Shown here: piece by piece, positions 53,841 through 62,188 of the stretch
Layout: each line of letters starts with the position of its first letter
Numbering within the stretch: the stretch's first letter is position 1
Assembly (NCBI RefSeq): GCF_034262375.1
Contig: NZ_CP139558.1
Location: 2,666,001-2,730,000 of the forward strand
Reading direction: 5' to 3'
Source of the DNA: Mucilaginibacter sabulilitoris
GTDB lineage: Bacteria; Bacteroidota; Bacteroidia; Sphingobacteriales; Sphingobacteriaceae
DNA length: 64,000 nucleotides
Notes under the pieces: model-generated
What the model saw: only the letters and a program-made list of their open reading frames with translations
What the model was told of the DNA's origin: nothing
The model's database searches: none
Translations under genes and position numbers: made by a program

Positions 53841-54674
53841 ATGAAACTATCTGTCGTTATTATTAATTACAATACCTGTGATATGCTCAGGCTGGCGCTC
53901 AATTCTGTAGTAAGGGCCGCCCAGGATGTCATAAACGAGATTTTGGTAGTTGATAACGGATCGGCAGATAGGTCGCTGGCTATGCTTAAGGACGAGTTCC
54001 CGGCAGTAAAGGTAATAGCCAATGCCAAAAATGAAGGCATTGCCAAAGCATATAACCAGGCGCTGAAACAGGTTACCGGGGAGTATGTTTTAATGGTCAG
54101 TGCGGATACAATTACGGGCAAAAAAACCATTGAAAAAGCCCTGGAATTTATGGACATGCATACCGATGCCGGTGGCCTTGGCGTACGTATGATAACACCG
54201 GATGGACGTTTTCTGAAAGAATCAAAACATGGTTTTACACGGCCGTGGGCTATATTCTTTAAACTGACCGGGTTGGCCAAATATTTCTCTAAATCGCGCC
54301 TTACCGATATGCAGCGTAAGGATTGGGTAGAGGAGTTCCAGACATCCGAAACCGATGTGCTGAACGGCGCGTTTATGCTATACCGTAAAGAGGCGCTTGA
54401 CCATGCAGGGCCGCTCGATGAGCGTTTTCATATCTATGGATACGACATCGACCTGTCGTACCGGGTGAGGCTTACCGGGTTTAAAAACTACTATTTCCCC
54501 AAAACATATATCATCAACTTCAACACCCGTGGCAATGCTAAATTTAGCTATACTTATATCAGGGAATTTTATGGCGCTATGATTATCTTCGCCACAAAAT
54601 ACTTATTTAAGGTGCCCGAAATAAAAATGGAGGGCATACCGCAGCTCTATCCTCCATCGTATGAAGTTAAATAA
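53841..54674 (+). CDS. Glycosyltransferase family 2 protein
   Basis: 277 residues of a GT2 (GT-A fold) enzyme: VVIINYNTCDMLRLALNSV at the start, DNGSADRSLAMLKDEFP, NAKNEGIAKAYNQALKQV, VSADTITGKK in place of DXD, and GAFMLYRKEALDHAGPLDERFHIYGYDIDLSYRVRLTG for acceptor binding. Rhamnosyl- or mannosyltransferase-like by pattern. It lies 1 base after recR and overlaps the SDR gene by 14 bases, so translational coupling is likely. Likely builds a cell-surface polysaccharide. Confidence 0.93.
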   Translation: MKLSVVIINYNTCDMLRLALNSVVRAAQDVINEILVVDNGSADRSLAMLKDEFPAVKVIANAKNEGIAKAYNQALKQVTGEYVLMVSADTITGKKTIEKALEFMDMHTDAGGLGVRMITPDGRFLKESKHGFTRPWAIFFKLTGLAKYFSKSRLTDMQRKDWVEEFQTSETDVLNGAFMLYRKEALDHAGPLDERFHIYGYDIDLSYRVRLTGFKNYYFPKTYIINFNTRGNAKFSYTYIREFYGAMIIFATKYLFKVPEIKMEGIPQLYPPSYEVK

Positions 54675-55476
54675 CAAGATCATTATCATTACCGGAGCCT
54701 CCTCCGGCATTGGCAAATCATTGGCTATTGAGTGTGCCAAACGCGGCGCTTACGTTGTTTTAGCCGCCCGGCAGTATGTTACCCTTTGCGAGTTAGCCGA
54801 AAGTCTTGAAAAACAATATAACGTAAAAGCCCTTGCGGTGCAGTGCGATGTGGCTGTTGAGGAAGATTGCGCGCACCTGGTCAAACAAACACTTACTACT
54901 TTCGGGAAAATTCACGTGCTCATTAATAATGCCGGTATATCTATGCGGGCGCTGTTTAAAGATGTTGACCTGAAGGTGTTAAAAAACCTGATGGATGTTA
55001 ACTTTTGGGGAACGGTATACTGCACCAAATACGCCCTGCCTGAAATTATTAAAACCAAAGGCAGTATTGTAGGGGTATCATCAATAGCAGGTTATAAAGG
55101 CCTGCCCGGTCGTACGGGTTATTCAGCGTCTAAATTCGCGATGAATGGTTTTCTGGATTCGTTGCGGGTAGAGAATTTGAAAACGGGCGTACATGTATTA
55201 ACCGCCTGCCCGGGCTTCACGGCTTCAAACATACGCAACACAGCCCTCGCCAAAGACGGCAGCCAGCAGGGCGAAAGCTCCATGGAAGAGGATAAAATGA
55301 TGACCAGTGAAGAGGTGGCTAATATTATACTGAATGGAGTAGAAAACCGCAGCCGCACGCTCATCATGACAAGCCAGGGTAAGCTTACCGTAACCCTAAA
55401 CAAGTTTTTACCGGCTTTTCTGGATACAATGGTGTATAAGGTTTTCGCGAAGGAGAAGAACCCATTGTTGCGTTAA
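54661..55476 (+). CDS. Short-chain dehydrogenase/reductase
   Basis: 271-residue classical SDR: NAD(P) loop TGASSGIGKSLA, NNAG (VLINNAGISMRA), and the Ser-Tyr-Lys triad with YSASKFAMNGF. No signal peptide. It overlaps the upstream glycosyltransferase by 14 bases and converges with the potassium channel gene by 4. The pairing with a GT is not explained; substrate unknown. Confidence 0.93.
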   Translation: MKLNNKIIIITGASSGIGKSLAIECAKRGAYVVLAARQYVTLCELAESLEKQYNVKALAVQCDVAVEEDCAHLVKQTLTTFGKIHVLINNAGISMRALFKDVDLKVLKNLMDVNFWGTVYCTKYALPEIIKTKGSIVGVSSIAGYKGLPGRTGYSASKFAMNGFLDSLRVENLKTGVHVLTACPGFTASNIRNTALAKDGSQQGESSMEEDKMMTSEEVANIILNGVENRSRTLIMTSQGKLTVTLNKFLPAFLDTMVYKVFAKEKNPLLR

Positions 55477-56420
55477 CGGCTCAGTACATCAAAATCATTT
55501 ATCTTGTCCAAATGCAATACAACCCGGCCGTCCTGGTCGCGATCAAATGTGGGTTTAAATTTGGCATCCCAAACCATATCCTTATAAGTATAAGTGGTGC
55601 GGGAATGTATGGTTTGCGAAAAGGTGTCGTCAAATATTCTTAACAATACCGAGAAAACCACTTGTGCTTTTTCAAAATCTTCCTGCGTAAATCCTTTGAG
55701 CGGACTGTCGTCATCAATGGGGTGTACAACTGTCCAGTTAATGGATAATATGCTTACCGCTTTACGTTCCAGCACCAGCGGGTAAAACTTACGCTCAGTT
55801 TTACCGTTCACTTCTTCATTATAAGAAAATAAAACCTCTATATGAAGGTCTATCAATACATTATGCCTTGCATTAGCGAGTCTGAACATTAAACCTCTTC
55901 TCTTTTCCCCATAAGGGGCAATCAGGATGTTTTCGCTGTATTTGATCTTGGCCGTGGGCTTTGAAAACCGCCCGTAAAGCAAACCTGTAGCTAAAGCGAA
56001 GGCCAGCAGGCCAATCATTGATTCCATGGCTGCCACACAATTAGCCGCCATACCCTGCGGACTGATATGCCCATAGCCAACTGTGGATATGGTTTGCGCC
56101 GAAAAAAAGAAGGCATCCATAAAATGATCAAAAAGGGTAGTGCCGCTTTTGCCGTCAAGGCTGTCTGTTCCCAGTGCAACATATATACAGGCAAAGGTGA
56201 TGTTGGCTATCATATAACCACTTAAAACAACTATCCAGAACTTTGTCCAGCTCATGTTAATGAGCGTTTGATAGCTGTTCATCCGGTCAAAAAAGGGTAG
56301 TCCGGTACGCTTTACATTTATAGAACCATCTTTATTAATTACCGGTTGACTCTTTATAACGGGCTGATTGCCAAAACCAAGGTCGTCTTCGGGGTTAACT
56401 TTTCGGGTATTTAAGTTCAT
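55473..56420 (-). CDS. Inward-rectifier potassium channel (KirBac type)
   Basis: 315 residues. TM1 is near residues 60-80 (MSWTKFWIVVLSGYMIANITF), then the pore helix and selectivity filter ISTVGYGHISPQG, TM2 (CVAAMESMIGLLAFALATGLLYGRF) and a cytoplasmic beta-sandwich domain (from about residue 160: IKYSENILIAPYGEKRRGLMFRLANARHNVLI). This is the KirBac layout. It conducts potassium and is gated by lipid or ligands. It converges with the SDR gene (4-base overlap) and is divergent from the trp leader. Confidence 0.93.
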   Translation of the reverse strand: MNLNTRKVNPEDDLGFGNQPVIKSQPVINKDGSINVKRTGLPFFDRMNSYQTLINMSWTKFWIVVLSGYMIANITFACIYVALGTDSLDGKSGTTLFDHFMDAFFFSAQTISTVGYGHISPQGMAANCVAAMESMIGLLAFALATGLLYGRFSKPTAKIKYSENILIAPYGEKRRGLMFRLANARHNVLIDLHIEVLFSYNEEVNGKTERKFYPLVLERKAVSILSINWTVVHPIDDDSPLKGFTQEDFEKAQVVFSVLLRIFDDTFSQTIHSRTTYTYKDMVWDAKFKPTFDRDQDGRVVLHLDKINDFDVLSR

Positions 56421-56464
56421 TTTGCGTTTAAGCGTTTCGGCTTTTGCGTAAATTTATCATTCTG

Positions 56465-56496
56465 TTTGCTTTTAGTAAAAACTATTTCCATATTTG
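56465..56496 (+). promoter_or_regulatory. trp operon promoter
   Basis: Bacteroidota-type elements: tttg (56465-56468) and catatttg (56489-56496, one mismatch to TAnnTTTG) with 20 bases between. Transcription would start about 56502, just before the leader ATG. Confidence 0.6.
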
Positions 56497-56504
56497 TGGC
56501 ACAA

Positions 56505-56552
56505 ATGAAAATGATGACATTAAACAACAACTGGTGGTGGCTTAACGAGTAA
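56505..56552 (+). CDS. trpL: trp leader peptide
   Basis: Fifteen codons encode MKMMTLNNNWWWLNE, with three consecutive Trp codons (tgg tgg tgg, 56532-56540). It is followed by pause, antiterminator and terminator hairpins, so ribosome stalling when Trp is scarce can set the level of trpDFBA. Confidence 0.92.
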   Translation: MKMMTLNNNWWWLNE

Positions 56553-56618
56553 TCGTAAGGCAATTCCGTTTTTGTTTTTTAACATAAAATATTCAGAAGG
56601 GTTGCCATACGGTAACCC
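56541..56618 (+). promoter_or_regulatory. trp attenuator: pause and antiterminator pairings
   Basis: Pause pairing: cttaacga (56541-56548) with tcgtaag (56553-56559) around gtaa. Antiterminator: ggcaattc (56559-56566) pairs all eight bases (two G-U) with gggttgcc (56599-56606), the whole 5' arm of the terminator. A ribosome stalled at the Trp codons would cover the first segment and free the antiterminator. Layout is that of classic trp attenuation. Confidence 0.85.
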
Positions 56619-56625
56619 TTTTTTT
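56597..56625 (+). terminator. trp attenuator terminator
   Basis: Arms 56599-56606 and 56611-56618 with loop atac, extended by two A-T pairs, then a run of seven Ts. Placed about 110 bases before trpD. Confidence 0.92.
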
Positions 56626-56632
56626 ATGCTGC

Positions 56633-56731
56633 GCCCCCCGGCCCCCTAAAGGGGGAGTAATTAACGGAGGGAGCAAATACAGTAAATAAAAAATAATAAA
56701 CCAAAACTCCCCCTTTAGGGGGCTGGGGGGC
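56633..56731. repeat. Large C/G-rich palindrome before trpD
   Basis: Arms of 26 bases, 56633-56658 and 56706-56731, with one mismatch, built around ccccctaaaggggg. Such elements are intergenic repeats in Bacteroidota. It ends 2 bases before the trpD start, so it lies within the leader transcript between attenuator and gene. Confidence 0.85.
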
Positions 56732-56733
56732 AT

Positions 56734-57723
56734 ATGAAACAGATATTAAATCATCTTTTTGAGCACAAGACCTTTACCAGGGAGCAGTCAAAGAATATTT
56801 TGATCAACATTGCCCAGGGTAAGTACAACAACTCGCAAATGGCGGCATTCATGACGGCATACTGTATGCGCAGTATCACGGTTGATGAACTGGAAGGGTT
56901 CCGTGATGCCATGCTGGAGCTTTGTTTACCTATTGACCTGGAGACTGACGAACTGATTGACCTTTGTGGTACCGGTGGCGACGGAAAGGATACTTTTAAT
57001 ATATCGACCCTCGCATCATTTGTAGTGGCAGGTGCCGGTTATAAGGTGGCCAAGCATGGTAACTATGGCGTGTCATCGGGTTGCGGATCATCAAATGTGA
57101 TGGAATATCTTGGCTACCAGTTCACCAACGATACCGATAAGTTGAAAAAAGGTATAGATGCTGCTAACATCTGCTTTTTACACGCACCCTTGTTTCACCC
57201 TGCCATGAAAACTGTAGCGCCTATACGCCGCGAACTGGCTGTAAAAACGTTTTTTAATATGCTGGGCCCGCTGGTTAATCCGGCGAAGCCAGGTAACCAG
57301 TTAGTTGGAGTGTTTAACCTGGAACTGGCACGGGTGTATGCCTACCTGTATCAAAAATCGACAACAAAATACACCATCGTGAATGCGTTGGAGGGCTATG
57401 ACGAAATTTCGCTTACCTGCGATTTCAAAACCTTCTCGGCCGAAGGCGAAAAAATAAACACGGTTGAGGGGTTGGGATTTGAAAAATTAAATCCGGAGGC
57501 AATTGCCGGTGGCGATACCGTGGCTGCATCGGCAAAGATATTTTCTGATGTGTTGAATGGTCTGGGAACCTTTGCTCAGAACAATGTTGTGCTATCAAAC
57601 GCGGCTTTGGCTATCAAAACTATCGGCCCGGAAAAAACCTTTGCCGATTGTTACTATGAGGCCGAGGAAGCCCTGCTGAATAAAAAAGCTTTGAATAGTT
57701 TTAACCTGTTATTACAGAACTAA
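56734..57723 (+). CDS. trpD: Anthranilate phosphoribosyltransferase
   Basis: 329 residues of the TrpD family: GTGGDGKDTFNIST is the PRPP-binding loop, KHGNYGVSSGCGSSNVMEYLG and FFNMLGPLVNPAKPGNQLVGV are signatures. It joins PRPP and anthranilate. First structural gene after the attenuator; trpE and trpG, which normally precede it, are missing. Its stop is 2 bases before trpF. Start ATG 56734 abuts the palindrome. Confidence 0.96.
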   Translation: MKQILNHLFEHKTFTREQSKNILINIAQGKYNNSQMAAFMTAYCMRSITVDELEGFRDAMLELCLPIDLETDELIDLCGTGGDGKDTFNISTLASFVVAGAGYKVAKHGNYGVSSGCGSSNVMEYLGYQFTNDTDKLKKGIDAANICFLHAPLFHPAMKTVAPIRRELAVKTFFNMLGPLVNPAKPGNQLVGVFNLELARVYAYLYQKSTTKYTIVNALEGYDEISLTCDFKTFSAEGEKINTVEGLGFEKLNPEAIAGGDTVAASAKIFSDVLNGLGTFAQNNVVLSNAALAIKTIGPEKTFADCYYEAEEALLNKKALNSFNLLLQN

Positions 57724-57725
57724 AC

Positions 57726-58370
57726 ATGAAAATAAAAGTTTGTGGTTTAAAACACCCGGAAAACATACAAGCTGTGGCTGCCTTACAACCAGACTACATG
57801 GGCTTTATCTGTTATGGGAAGTCGCCACGCTATATTGATGTTTTGCACGCCGACGCATTGGCTTCAATACCGGCTTTCATCCATAAAACCGGGGTTTTTG
57901 TAAACGAAGATGCCGAAACTATTAATCTGCTGATTGATAAATACGGCTTTGATACCATACAATTACACGGTGATGAAAGCCCTGAATTTGGTAAGGCTTT
58001 CAGGAATAGGGTAACGGTGATTAAAGCTTTTGGGGTTGACAATGACTTTGACTTCGGAAAGCTTGATAATTATGTAAACAATGTAGACTATTTTATGTTC
58101 GATACCAAAACATCTGGATACGGTGGTTCTGGTAAAGTATTTGACTGGGACATTTTAAATAAATATACGCTTGGTATACCCTTTTTTTTGTCGGGTGGTA
58201 TCAGTTTGGATAATATTAACGAGATAAAAAACATCACCCATCCACAGTTTTACGCGGTTGACCTGAACAGCCGTTTTGAAACTGAACCGGGTGTAAAAAA
58301 TATAGAAAAATTGGAAACAGCATTTGATATCATCAAAAAACAAGACATTAAAAATGAAATACGGAGTTAA
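57726..58370 (+). CDS. trpF: Phosphoribosylanthranilate isomerase
   Basis: 214-residue (beta/alpha)8 barrel: [14 protein letters not shown] carries the general-base Cys, [26 protein letters not shown] and [19 protein letters not shown] follow (acid Asp in FDTKT), then [15 protein letters not shown] for phosphate. Amadori rearrangement in Trp synthesis. Usually preceded by trpC, absent here. Overlaps trpB by 17 bases. Confidence 0.95.
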   Translation: MKIKVCGLKHPENIQAVAALQPDYMGFICYGKSPRYIDVLHADALASIPAFIHKTGVFVNEDAETINLLIDKYGFDTIQLHGDESPEFGKAFRNRVTVIKAFGVDNDFDFGKLDNYVNNVDYFMFDTKTSGYGGSGKVFDWDILNKYTLGIPFFLSGGISLDNINEIKNITHPQFYAVDLNSRFETEPGVKNIEKLETAFDIIKKQDIKNEIRS

Positions 58371-59535
58371 TGAGCATGGCTACTATGGTGATTTCGGCGG
58401 CGCCTACATCCCCGAAATGCTGTATCCAAACGTTGAGGAATTAAGGCAGCAATACCTTACCATTATTAACGATGAGGATTTTAAAGCTGAATTTAATGAT
58501 CTGCTGAAAAATTATGTAGGCAGACCTTCACCTTTGTATCATGCTAAAAGGTATTCGGAAAAATATGGCGCGAATATATTTTTCAAACGCGAAGACCTGA
58601 ACCATACCGGTTCGCATAAAATTAATAATGCTATAGGTCAGATACTGCTGGCCAAACGACTTGGTAAAAAACGTATCATTGCCGAAACCGGTGCCGGGCA
58701 GCATGGTGTAGCCACTGCCACAGTTTGTGCCCTGATGGGTATTGAATGTGTGGTTTACATGGGCGAGGTAGATATGGCACGCCAGGCACCAAACGTATCG
58801 CGCATGAAGATGTTAGGCGCTACCGTAAGACCAGCATCTTCGGGTAGTAAAACGCTTAAGGATGCTACTAACGAGGCCCTGCGCGACTGGATAGCCAATC
58901 CGGTTGATACGCATTATATTATTGGATCAGTGGTTGGTCCATACCCATATCCCGATATGGTGGCCCGTTTCCAGTCGATAATTTCGGAAGAAACAAAAAA
59001 ACAGCTGGTTGAACATACCGGCAAAGCATTACCGGAATATGTTTTAGCCTGTGTTGGCGGCGGCAGTAATGCCATGGGCATGTTCTATCATTTTTTGGAT
59101 GATGAGGATGTTAAACTGGTGGCCATTGAGGCTGCGGGTAAAGGTGTGGATAGCGGTCATTCTGCAGCTACAACATTTTTGGGCCATGAGGGCGTATTGC
59201 ACGGTAGTCGTACCATACTCATGCAAACACCGGATGGGCAGGTTGTTGAACCCTATTCCGTATCAGCAGGGTTAGATTACCCGGGTATTGGGCCCCAGCA
59301 CGCACACCTGTACAAAATAAACAGGGCACAATATGTGAGCATTACCGACGATGAAGCTTTGCAGGCAGGTTTACTCTGCTCACAGATGGAGGGTATTATT
59401 CCGGCCATTGAATCGTCGCACGCGCTGGCGTATTTAGAGAAAATGAAGTTTAACCCAACAGATAATGTGGTGATCTGCCTTTCGGGCAGGGGCGACAAGG
59501 ATCTGGATACGTATATCAAATATTTTAATTATTAG
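58354..59535 (+). CDS. trpB: Tryptophan synthase beta chain
   Basis: 393 residues from ATG 58354 ([18 protein letters not shown]), preferred over ATG 58324 which adds ten residues. The PLP Lys sits in [14 protein letters not shown], with the glycine loop [14 protein letters not shown] and [11 protein letters not shown]. Condenses indole with serine. It overlaps the end of trpF, implying coupling. Confidence 0.96.
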   Translation: MKYGVNEHGYYGDFGGAYIPEMLYPNVEELRQQYLTIINDEDFKAEFNDLLKNYVGRPSPLYHAKRYSEKYGANIFFKREDLNHTGSHKINNAIGQILLAKRLGKKRIIAETGAGQHGVATATVCALMGIECVVYMGEVDMARQAPNVSRMKMLGATVRPASSGSKTLKDATNEALRDWIANPVDTHYIIGSVVGPYPYPDMVARFQSIISEETKKQLVEHTGKALPEYVLACVGGGSNAMGMFYHFLDDEDVKLVAIEAAGKGVDSGHSAATTFLGHEGVLHGSRTILMQTPDGQVVEPYSVSAGLDYPGIGPQHAHLYKINRAQYVSITDDEALQAGLLCSQMEGIIPAIESSHALAYLEKMKFNPTDNVVICLSGRGDKDLDTYIKYFNY

Positions 59536-59643
59536 ATCAGAATTTTCAGAAAAGGATTATCAGAATTTTAATAACAACTTAATGGATTCTGTAAATTCAA
59601 AAATCCTATAAATTCTGATTCAGACATCAACTATAAACTCAAC

Positions 59644-60414
59644 ATGAACCGCCTGAACCAGCTTTTCGCAGCAAAAAAAGATAACCTGTTATCTATATAC
59701 TATACCGCGGGTTATCCTGCGTTAAACACCACGGTTAATATTGCCGAAGCTTTGGAAAAAGCGGGGGCAGACTTTCTTGAAATAGGTTTCCCATATTCAG
59801 ATCCTGTGGCAGATGGGCCAACCATTCAGCACAGTTCTGAACAAGCACTGGAAAACGGCATGACGCTTAATAAGCTGTTTGAGGAATTAACAGAACTGCG
59901 TAAGCGCGTTACCATACCCATTTTATTGATGGGCTACGTTAACCCGATAGTGCAATACGGTGTTGAGCGTTTCTGTAAAAAAGCATCGGAGCTGGGTGTT
60001 GACGGTATTATTGTACCCGATTTGCCGATGTATGAATATGAGGCATTGTATTCGGCTCATTTTATCAATAACAACCTGAGCAATATATTTTTGGTAACCC
60101 CACAAACCTCGCCCGAGCGGATTCGCAAAATTGATGAGTTGAGCAACAGCTTTATTTACCTGCTATCATCGTCGTCTATAACCGGCGGTAACTTACAGCT
60201 TACACATAATATTGAAGATTATTACAAACGTGTTAAAGCCATGAACCTGAACAACCCGGCCATTATAGGATTTGGCATAGCGGATAATGCCACGTTTAAA
60301 AAGGCTTGTGAATATGCCAATGGCGCTATTGTAGGCAGCAAGTTTGTAAAGCTGTTGGGCGAGGAAAATTATATGGAAAAAATACCGGCGTTTGTTAAAG
60401 GAATAAGAGGCTAA
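59644..60414 (+). CDS. trpA: Tryptophan synthase alpha chain
   Basis: 256 residues. Catalytic Glu in FLEIGFPYSDPVADGPTIQ and Asp in the same stretch, phosphate loop around IGFGIADNATF and GAIVGSKFV. It supplies indole to TrpB through the tunnel. It is 108 bases after trpB, a larger gap than elsewhere in the cluster, with no terminator in it. Last trp gene; a REP-like repeat follows. Confidence 0.95.
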   Translation: MNRLNQLFAAKKDNLLSIYYTAGYPALNTTVNIAEALEKAGADFLEIGFPYSDPVADGPTIQHSSEQALENGMTLNKLFEELTELRKRVTIPILLMGYVNPIVQYGVERFCKKASELGVDGIIVPDLPMYEYEALYSAHFINNNLSNIFLVTPQTSPERIRKIDELSNSFIYLLSSSSITGGNLQLTHNIEDYYKRVKAMNLNNPAIIGFGIADNATFKKACEYANGAIVGSKFVKLLGEENYMEKIPAFVKGIRG

Positions 60415-60426
60415 GACCAATAAAAA

Positions 60427-60508
60427 TTGTCATTCTGAGCGATAGCGAAGAATCTATCCTACTTTATGCAAAGTTTACTAATAGATCCTTCGTTCCTCAG
60501 GATGACAA
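60427..60508. repeat. REP-like palindromic repeat
   Basis: Imperfect inverted repeat starting ttgtcattctgagcg and ending tcctcaggatgacaa (60427-60508), with gaatctat/atagatcc arms inside. The family resembles the interrupted repeat at 42768. It could terminate trp transcripts. Confidence 0.8.
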
Positions 60509-60525
60509 AAGATCTAATAGTAAAC

Positions 60526-61146
60526 TTACAGATACAATTCTAGCTCACCTTTGCCTTCGCGGATAATCTCAAAGTCGCCCGAAGTGCAATCAACTACGGT
60601 TGAGGCTATGTTATCCCCATAACCTCCGTCAATTACAATATCTACAAGGTCTTCATATTTCTCGTGTATCAATTCGGGATCCGTAGAATATTCTATGATA
60701 TCATCATCATCCTTTATAGATGTAGAAAGAATGGGGTTACCCAGCACTTTTACAATTTCGCGGGCAATATCATTATCCGGCACCCTGATACCCACTGTTT
60801 TTTTATTGGAGCTAAGCAATTTAGGCACCATGTGACTGGCGTTAAATATAAAGGTAAACGGGCCTGGTAAAGCCTTTTTAAGCACTCTGAAGGTGGTATT
60901 GTCAATGGGTTTAATATAATCAGATATGTGGCTCAGATCGTAGCATATGAAGGAGAAATTAGCCTTTTCGGGTTTAATGTTCCTGATCTTGCAGATGGCC
61001 TCGATGGCTTTATGATTAGTAATATCACAGCCTAAACCGTAAACAGTATCTGTAGGATATATGATAAGGCCGCCTTTACGTAATACCTCAACCACCTGCT
61101 CAATTGCTTTTGGGTTGGGGTTTTCGGGATATATTTTAATGAGCAT
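60526..61146 (-). CDS. Sua5/YciO/YrdC-type protein, YciO-like
   Basis: 206 residues of the YrdC fold: EVLRKGGLIIYPTDTVYGLGCDITN at the start, with positively charged pocket KTVGIRVPDN and NPILSTSIKD. YrdC/TsaC makes L-threonylcarbamoyl-AMP for tRNA t6A. The FTFIF stretch replacing the TsaC pattern is closer to YciO, whose role differs, so TsaC activity is not certain. Convergent with trpA across the REP repeat. No t6A gene adjacent. Confidence 0.88.
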   Translation of the reverse strand: MLIKIYPENPNPKAIEQVVEVLRKGGLIIYPTDTVYGLGCDITNHKAIEAICKIRNIKPEKANFSFICYDLSHISDYIKPIDNTTFRVLKKALPGPFTFIFNASHMVPKLLSSNKKTVGIRVPDNDIAREIVKVLGNPILSTSIKDDDDIIEYSTDPELIHEKYEDLVDIVIDGGYGDNIASTVVDCTSGDFEIIREGKGELELYL

Positions 61147-61254
61147 AATGTGTTATAACAAATATACCTATAAATTGGTTTAAAATGGGCTTAGCGGAAA
61201 CGATGTTAAAAATATGTCATTGCTTCGAGCCTCGAAATGAAAAACGGTTAATCC

Positions 61255-61287
61255 AGACTTACGAAGTTTTTAAAACTTCGTAAGTCT
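61255..61287. repeat. 33-base perfect palindrome
   Basis: Arms agacttacgaagtttt (61255-61270) and aaaacttcgtaagtct (61272-61287) around one T. A half-copy gtttttaaaacttcgtaagta is at 53085-53105. Confidence 0.85.
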
Positions 61288-61306
61288 TTATATTGAAAAG
61301 TTCCTG

Positions 61307-61345
61307 TTAATCCTCAAATCAGGAAAATCAAGGTTCAGACAAAAA
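61307..61345. repeat. Half-copy of the ggttcagac repeat
   Basis: taatcctcaaatcagg...aaggttcagacaaaaa matches one arm of the palindrome at 63836-63933 (aatcctttaatccg...tggttcagacaaaa). Confidence 0.7.
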
Positions 61346-61378
61346 CAAAGGCCATTTGCATTAGCAAATGGCCTTTGT
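61345..61378 (-). terminator. Terminator of the YceI gene
   Basis: Fifteen-base perfect arms (61345-61359 and 61364-61378), loop atta. On the minus strand a TTTGTTTTTGT tract follows, so it serves the leftward yceI-type gene. Confidence 0.85.
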
Positions 61379-61481
61379 CATAAGTTTTAATATGTTAAAG
61401 TGTTTCAGTAATGCCGTGTTGTTATTGGTATAACAACAGCGGCATTTTAAATGTTAAAACACAGCAACAGTATTGAAACAA

Positions 61482-62024
61482 TTAAGCTTGTTTAGTAAGT
61501 TGTATGTTAATCAACAATTTAATGTCTTCGCCAACTACAACTGATCCGGCTTCTGTTACACCATCCCAGGTTAAGCCAAATTCTTTACGGTTAACTTTGC
61601 CGGTTATTTCAAAACCTGCTTTAGTGTTTCCATAAAAATCGGCTGCTGAACCACCAAATTCTGCTTTAAGACTTACCGGTTTGGTTACATCTTTTATGGT
61701 CAAATCGCCTTTCAATTCGTATTCATCATCATCAGTTTTAGTTAATGAAGATGATTTAAAGCTGATTTTAGGATATTTTTCAGCGTCAAAAAATTCGGCT
61801 GATTTTAAGTGCTCATCGCGCTGGGTTTGGTTGGTATCGAGGCTATTGATATCAAGTGAAAAACTCACTTCTGCGTTATCGAAATCTTCGCCATCGCTTG
61901 TAATCTCGCCTTCAAAGCTTTTGAAAAAACCGCTTACTGTTGAGATAACTAAATGTTTTACTTTAAATTGTACTTCTGAATGCATTGGGTCAATTACCCA
62001 TTTTGTTGCTGTTTCTGTTGCCAT
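61482..62024 (-). CDS. YceI-family lipid-binding protein
   Basis: About 180 residues from ATG 62024 (MATETATKWVIDPMHSEVQF), preferred over 62066. YceI lipocalin-like beta-barrel: WVIDPMHSEVQFKVKHLVISTVSGFF, then DPFDN-like ISFDI-type strands and FGLTWDGVTEAGSVVVGEDIKL near the end. No signal peptide, so cytoplasmic, unlike E. coli YceI. It binds isoprenoid or amphiphilic molecules by family. A palindromic operator lies 41 bases upstream and may be the control site. Confidence 0.9.
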   Translation of the reverse strand: MATETATKWVIDPMHSEVQFKVKHLVISTVSGFFKSFEGEITSDGEDFDNAEVSFSLDINSLDTNQTQRDEHLKSAEFFDAEKYPKISFKSSSLTKTDDDEYELKGDLTIKDVTKPVSLKAEFGGSAADFYGNTKAGFEITGKVNRKEFGLTWDGVTEAGSVVVGEDIKLLINIQLTKQA

Positions 62025-62064
62025 GATTTTGTTTAATTTATTTTGTTGAGTCAAAGATAATAAC

Positions 62065-62090
62065 AAAATACATGTTTAAACATGTATTTT
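62065..62090. promoter_or_regulatory. 26-base palindromic operator
   Basis: Perfect palindrome aaaatacatgttt-aaacatgtatttt, centred 53 bases before the YceI start, between two divergent genes. It has a look of a MarR- or HxlR-type site. Confidence 0.75.
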
Positions 62091-62117
62091 TATTTAATTA
62101 CAATCTGCAGACAATGA

Positions 62118-62137
62118 AATACAAGTTTAACCATACA
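62118..62137. promoter_or_regulatory. Second, weaker copy of the same site
   Basis: aatacaagtttaaccatac resembles the first operator at 14 of 16 central positions (atacaNgtttaaNcat). It lies nearer the rightward gene at 62189. Confidence 0.55.
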
Positions 62138-62188
62138 ATTGCGCTATTGTTTAACTTTAAAAGTTATTTTTATATTAAATAATTATCT

